Positions 59,101 through 64,000 of a DNA stretch of 64,000 nucleotides are shown one piece after another (within the stretch, counting starts at the first letter, position 1; every line of letters starts with the position of its first letter). Under the pieces are notes generated by a model. That model saw nothing but the letters and a program-made list of their open reading frames with translations, had not been told where the DNA came from and did no database searches. The DNA is taken from positions 20,029,226 through 20,093,225 of the forward strand of contig NC_089276.1 in the NCBI RefSeq assembly GCF_963678975.1. The letters are read 5' to 3'. This stretch comes from Dysidea avara. Lineage: Eukaryota; Porifera; Demospongiae; Dictyoceratida; Dysideidae. The position numbers and the translations under genes are program-made.

Positions 59101-61914
59101 CTAATAGTTTGTTTATTTATAAAAATCGATCGCGTAATTGTGACACAGGTTGGGTTTTGTGTATATCTCGATAGCCTTTAACTGGATGCCTTTCAAACCA
59201 CAAAAATGCACTCCTACGATAGTTACTCCATCTACATAGCAATTTTCAACTCATTCCTTCAAGCGGTTTACCCTGTGGGCGTGGCAGACCTTCGACCTTA
59301 TTTTACGCAAATAATCGGTCATAACTCTGTGAATGTGCATCGGATTCTACCAAACGTGGTACTGCGATTCGCCTTAATGAGCCCTTTACGTGGGCCAAAT
59401 TGCAGCCCGATTGGAGCACGAATTCGTGTTTTATTGCAGATTTTGCAAAGTGTGCGAAAAGAAGTAGAAGAAAAAAACGAAGAAAAAAACCTAAGTTTGG
59501 CTGCTCGTATCTCGGAAATGGCTGAAGCGAATTTCTTCAAATTTGGAATGTGGACTCCCTTAGCTAGTCGGCACTTCTGTAGCAACTTTGGTTTTAATTG
59601 GATAAGGAATCACGGAGCTACAAAGGTGTGAAAATCGCGTTTACTTTCTTCCTGTTAATATACTCACGGTGTGGCGCGCCGGCTACTTGGGCCGCACGAC
59701 ACTCTACCGTGTGTCTTGATACTACTCCAGCTCCCATCATTTCCACATGTTCTACTGGTACTGCCTCCTAGTTTGTAACCATCATTACATGTGAAGGTAC
59801 AAGTTTCTCCAGGATTTGCTTTTCCATCATCTCTCAGTGAACAATTAATATTTCCATTATCAGGAGCAGTAAGTGGTGGACATGTAACTTAAATATATGG
59901 ATAAAAATTAACATCAGCATCGGTGATGTCACATCAGCATCAGTGATGTCACATATACTTCAGGGCGTAGCCAGGAATTTTAAATAGGTGAAGCAGACCT
60001 TGCAATGTTTATTAATGATGCATGTACTCTATAGTGTTATCATAAGTAAATGCACTCAGCATACATAGCATGCTCCAGCTAAGGAAGTCTGGGGCATGCC
60101 CAAGGGAAATTTAATAGTTACTAGATCAGTAAATCTGGAGGTAATTTTAGTCCTACCATTATGGTAATTGCAAATAATGCACATGTGGTATTTTGTAGCT
60201 TAGACCTTGCATGACTTGAGTATAAGCACTGGTATAATATAACATGTAAAACATGTCAACCCAGGGGGTCTAGGATATGCTCCCCTGGGAAAGTTAGACC
60301 ATCTGAGATTGATTGTGAGAGCAATTTAATAGTTTATTAAAACTATTATTTTTTGACTGTTGCATTAGGGTGACTGCTCTGTTAGGGTATGATCTTGGTT
60401 CTGATGAAAAACTCAGCCCCCTGGAGCTGCTTTTGGATGAACTCTTACTCTGTACAAAAAGTTGAACTAAATAGCATTAAATTTTGTTAATATAAGCTTT
60501 CAAAGTATCTAAAAGGTCTGGTGTAGCTCTCAATTCAGTCACCAATATTTGATGAGACAACTGCCTCGCCTATATACCTACATTGTAGCTACGCCTCTGT
60601 ACTTACGTAACTCCTTAGTAACCTATATAGAAAATGTTCAACAGAACCTTGGTTATCCAAACTGCTGTATTCAGATAACTGGAATGTCCATAACTCTAAA
60701 TTTGTGTTCAAAATAATTTTAAAGTAGTGTATTTAGTACTGTAATATAAATTTTGTGAAAATGTTACGTATTTGTTTTAATAAAACAATCAGTACTATCA
60801 TAAAACAACAATAATAATTCAAGTTTGGTTAACAGAGATAACGGCTCCACTGTACATTTATTGCTGTATAGTTATTCATATGTTCTGAGGATATCTAACT
60901 ATACTTTCCAACCACATGCTACGTGAAGCATTACACATAAATTTGTATACTGTGCGGTTACCTTTATTACAACTATGATTTTGAAGAGCACATAGCACAG
61001 TATAGAATGGACGTCTCACCTTTAAAAATGACAGTAATATTTTTATGCTCAGAATGTTGTATACCTCCTGCATTATTTCTTCCAATACAAGTGTATACCC
61101 TAGTTCCTGGAGTATCAGCTCGAACTGAAGTTAACTGCTGGAAACGATGAGCAATGGGAACCTCTGCAATTCTACCTCTATACCACTGCACTGTTGGAAT
61201 AGGGTATCCCAGAGCTTTACAGTAAAGAAATATCCTTTCACCAATGTTGAGTATTTGTGGTGAATGTGAAGGATCAATCATAAGAATTGGACCATCTATA
61301 TAAGTATAAATTGTGCACTATATATCTTGTAGGTGTCATGTGTAAATTGCTGAAGAGAAGTTATGTACATCATTAAGTCACAATCATTAACAAAGGAAAG
61401 GACTAATAGAAAATGTTTTAGTAAGGAAGAATTGATGGACATCCATCCTAATAGGCAAGTGGTAACTCAAAGTTTATGTACGTAGCTATAAATAAAAACT
61501 ATTTAGGCCCAAGATTTTAAAAATACGCCTTGGCTATAACCTGTATTCAGCAGCTACAGCTAATAAAGTGATTTAAACGTATTTAGGCAATATTCTTACA
61601 TTCAACAGTCACATTGGTCTTGGATTCAGCATAAGACTCATTATGATTGGAGACCCTACATGTATACTCTCCACTATCAGTGTAGCTAACAGGATCAAAC
61701 AACAATACTGATTGAACCTGTCCAGTAACTTCATCAGTAGTGCTATACAGTAGATGTCTTTCACTTGATTTAACTACTGCACCCTCAGAATTGTACCATG
61801 ATATTCGTAAAGGTAAAACTGCATCAACATCATTAGAAGCATTACATGATAATACAACTTTATTTCCATCATATGAAATCCCACTTTGACTAATGAACTC
61901 GATTGTGGGTGGAC
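56125..61914 (-). CDS. Ig-Ig-sushi-sushi extracellular protein gene (partial)
   Basis: Exons: Ig1 61914-61600, Ig2 61295-61020, sushi 1 59887-59720 continued at 56721-56701, sushi 2 56280-56125. Each exon encodes one domain and is phase 1 at both ends. Ig1 has VVLSCNAS, ISWYNSEG, DSGEYTCRVSN; Ig2 has IFLYCKALGYPIP, VQWYRG, VYTCIGRNNAGG. Sushi 1 has six Cys (CPPLTAPDNGNINC, ETCTFTC, RTCGNDGSW and the final Cys in 56701-56721), as in selectin-type sushi domains; sushi 2 has VCPPLSDPVNGK, LVVCDDGF, TLYCANGKW. A 2,998-bp HST element sits in the sushi 1 exon. The 5' end (signal peptide) and possibly the 3' end lie elsewhere; sushi 2 may end at a stop near 56113 or splice on at T|GTAAGC. Role: cell-surface or secreted recognition protein, by domain content only. 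Confidence 0.8.
56722..57065. repeat. Terminal foldback hairpin module of HST copy 7
   Basis: Arms of about 150 bases with a slightly longer centre (CATTGCCTCCTCCACTAGG near 56875). Tip is TCTAAATC, diverged from TCTAATCC. Confidence 0.88.
57262..58850 (+). repeat. 31-bp satellite array (copy 7)
   Basis: About 50 units. A 62-base or longer block (GTGACTTGTTTATAGCTGAA...) is repeated in place at 57450 and 57545, and another at 57880 and 58010. Exit sequence matches copies 3 and 4. Confidence 0.9.
58900..59719 (+). repeat. HST tail (copy 7)
   Basis: Same layout as copies 3 and 4. The terminal stem has one mismatch (GACACTC against GTGTGTC). A 141-codon frame at 59206-59631 is not conserved as a frame in the other copies. 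Confidence 0.8.
59961..60599. repeat. hAT-like MITE (CAGRGGCGTAGC ends) in an intron
   Basis: Ends CAGGGCGTAGCCAGG and (complement) CAGAGGCGTAGCTAC, with TACTT on both sides. Lies in the intron between Ig2 and sushi 1. Carries a diverged double motif at 60355-60396. Confidence 0.7.
60642..60852. repeat. Pogo/Tigger-like MITE in an intron
   Basis: Ends CAGAACCTTGGTTATCCAA and (complement) CAGTGGAGCCGTTATCTCTG resemble the CAGTGGAACCTNGGTTA tips of pogo-type elements. Same intron as the previous element. TA is present on the right flank only. Confidence 0.6.
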
Positions 61915-62027
61915 CTACAGTAATAGCAATAATAGTGATACTAAATCTCATAGAGAACAACCAACAGCGAAGTAAACATAATAATTAGTAGTATCTGTCC
62001 ACCAATATAGCATGCACATTTTATTAA

Positions 62028-64000
62028 TCTAATCCAAAACAGCCAAGCTGTGCACCTTTTTTTACAACTTGGCTGTTTTGGATTAGATATCTCTTCTTTT
62101 TGTGTTGTATACACCAAAGCCGTCTTATTGCCAGCTTTGGGGTTATTTTAACCTGTGTTTTTTTCTTTACTAAAGAGAAAGAAGGACATTCAAAGCAGAT
62201 TTTTCTATATTAGCTACTGTATTTTTGAATTTATCAGTAATTATACAAAAATTGAAATTATTACATGCCATTTTTTCCTACAGGATAACTTGTTTGCAGC
62301 TGATCTCCACTGGGTGACATAAAGTGTAGTTGAACTCTCTACAAGATGATTTGTTTGTAGCTGAACTCTTTACACGGTGACTTATTTCTAGCTGATTTCT
62401 CTACAGGATGACTTGTTTAAAGCTGAACCCTCTACAAGATGATTTGTTTGTAGCTGAACTCTCTGCAGAGTAACCTTTTGTAGCTGATCTCTCTACAGGG
62501 TGACTTGTTTCTAGTAATCTCTGACTTGTTTCTAACTAATCTCTCCACAGGGTGACTTTTTGTAGCTGATTTCTCTACAGCACGGTTTGTTTGTAGTTCA
62601 ACCCTACAGGATGACTTGGTTCTAGCTGATCTCTATAAAGGGTGACTTGTTTCTAGCTGATCTAACATGATTTGCTTGTAGCTAAACTCTGCTATAACTG
62701 ATCTCTCTGATTTGTAGCTGAACTCTCTACAGGGTACTTTATTTAATTGTAGCAGAACTCTCTACGTGATGACTTGATCTCTCTACAGGGTATGTGACCT
62801 GATCTCTATACAAGGTGATTTGTTTGCAGCTGAACTCTCTAAATTTTGTCTAGCTGATATCTCTACAGTGTGATTTGTTTGCTGCTGAACTCTCTTTATC
62901 TAGCTGATCTCTCTACAGTGTGATATTTTGTAGCTGATCTCTCTACGGGCTGGCTCGTTTGTAGCTGAACTCACTACAGGATAACTTGTTTCTAGCTGAT
63001 GTCTCTACAGGGTAAAGTTTTCTAGTTGATCTCTCTCTGCCATGTGATTTGCTTGTAGCCAATCTCACAACAGGGCAATTTTTTGTAGCTGAACTCTCTA
63101 CAAGGTGATTTGTTTTACGCTGAAGTCTACACAGGATGACTTAAAGTATAGTTGAACTTCTTTACAGGGTCACTTATTTGTAGCTGAACTCTCTTTGGGG
63201 TGATTTGTATGTAGCCAAACTCTCTGCAGGGTGACTTGTTTCTAGCTGATCCTTCTACAGGGTAACCTGATTCTCCACAGGCCGACTTGTTTCTACCTCA
63301 TCCAACAGGGTAATTTGTTTGTAGTTGAACTTTCTACAGGGTGACTGGTTTCTAGCTGATCTCTCTTCAGGATAAATTATTTCTAGCTGATCACTCTATA
63401 TACAGGGTGACTTGTTTCTAGCTGATCTCTCCACAGGTGATATGTTTGCAGCTGAACTCTCTACATGATGGTTTCTTTGTAGCTGAACTCTCTACAAGGT
63501 AATTTCTTCTAGTTGATCTCTCTACAGAGAGATTTGTTTGTAGCTGAACTCTCTACAGGTGATTTGTTTGCAGCTGAACTCTCTACATGATGGTTCTTTG
63601 TAACTGAACTCTCTACAAGGTGACTTCTTTTAGCTGACCTTTCTACAGGGAGATTTGTTTGTAGCTGAACTCTCTACAGGTGATTTGTTTGCAGCTGAAC
63701 TCTCTACATGATGGTTCTTTGTAGCTGAACTCTTTATAAGGTGACTTCTTCTAGCTGATCTTTCTACAGGGAGATTTGTTTGTAGCTGAACTCTCTACAG
63801 GTGATTTGTTTGCAGCTGAACTCTCTACATGATGTTTTCTTTGTAGCTCAACTCTCCACAAGGTAACTTCTTCTAGCTGGTCTTTCTACAGGGTGATTTG
63901 TTTGTAGCTGAACTCTCTACAGGTGATTTGTTTGCAGCTGAACTCTCTACATGATGGTTTCTTTATAGCTGAACTCTCTATAAGGTAACTTCTTCTAGCT
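62028..64000 (+). mobile_element. HST element copy 8, cut by the window end
   Basis: Starts TCTAATCCAAAACAGCC after A (62027). The hairpin has shrunk to 60 bases (62028-62087), only the outer tips of both arms. Small stem CAAAGCCG/CAGCTTTGGGG follows, then satellite from about 62280 to the window end. The tail is not reached. It lies upstream of the Ig1 exon, probably in an intron of that gene. Confidence 0.85.
62280..64000 (+). repeat. 31-bp satellite array (copy 8)
   Basis: The 5' part (to about 63400) is irregular with partial units; the 3' part is a clean higher-order array whose block of about 122-125 bases (GATTTGTTTGCAGCTGAACT..) is repeated at 63550, 63675 and 63800. Continues beyond the window. 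Confidence 0.9.

Larger units (their letters stand above)
56722..59719 (+). mobile_element. HST element copy 7, inserted in a sushi exon
   Basis: Starts TCTAAATCAAAACAGC after A (56721) and ends with CACTC/GTGTGTC stem-loop plus TTGA before T (59720). It has a foldback hairpin 56722-57065, satellite 57262-58850, motif 58903-58945 and tail to 59719. Removing 56722-59719 restores a continuous reading frame in the host exon, so the boundaries are exact and there is no target duplication. Confidence 0.93.

Overview
This window reads as a piece of a small-gene, transposon-loaded invertebrate genome. Host-type genes have tiny GT-AG introns (56-250 bp), the base composition is AT-rich, and there are no bacterial operons or ribosome binding sites. 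Sushi (CCP), immunoglobulin and His-less RING genes point to a metazoan. The compact introns and the dispersed motif CTCTAATAGAGCAGTCAC make me think of a demosponge, but that is inference from memory and not proven by the sequence.

Three host-like genes can be assembled, all on the minus strand. (1) An rve-type integrase gene at 22082-15438, in six exons; its 4.9 kb first intron carries a nearly complete CR1/L2-like LINE in the opposite orientation (about 17650-21843). (2) A RING-type gene at 28061-26679, in three exons; its promoter and first codons are duplicated head-to-head. (3) An extracellular Ig-Ig-sushi-sushi gene between 61914 and 56125, built of phase 1-1 exons; the first sushi exon is split by a 3 kb repeat element.

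The dominant feature is a modular repeat family, here called HST (hairpin-satellite-tail). A copy has a foldback hairpin at the 5' end (usually about 320 bp), an array of 30-31 bp satellite units, a junction motif, and an approximately 800 bp tail ending in a short hairpin and TTGA. Copies or parts lie at 1317-3062, 3065-8158 (inverted), 11980-14466, 38199-42334, 44704-52248 (inverted and nested), 53955-54580 (tail relic), 55224-55497 (hairpin relic), 56722-59719 and 62028-64000. Ends fall between A and T without visible target duplication, which suggests a non-autonomous Helitron/Helentron-like element with a satellite core. The cleanest proof is the copy inside the sushi exon, because removing it restores the reading frame, the last cysteine and the splice site.

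Other regions: LINE relics (81-825, 14690-15045); a degenerate BEL/Pao LTR retrotransposon (44991-50964, AGAAT duplication) inserted into an HST satellite; a Ty3/Gypsy scrap (37505-37975); several foldback MITEs, three with full or near 8-bp duplications (hAT-like) and one with TA flanks; a 48-bp minisatellite (31654-34232); a CA-anchored 0.96 kb tandem duplication (23630-26020); and a tRNA-like SINE scrap near 54650. The motif CTCTAATAGAGCAGTCAC recurs inside several otherwise unrelated elements and is the least explained signal in the window.
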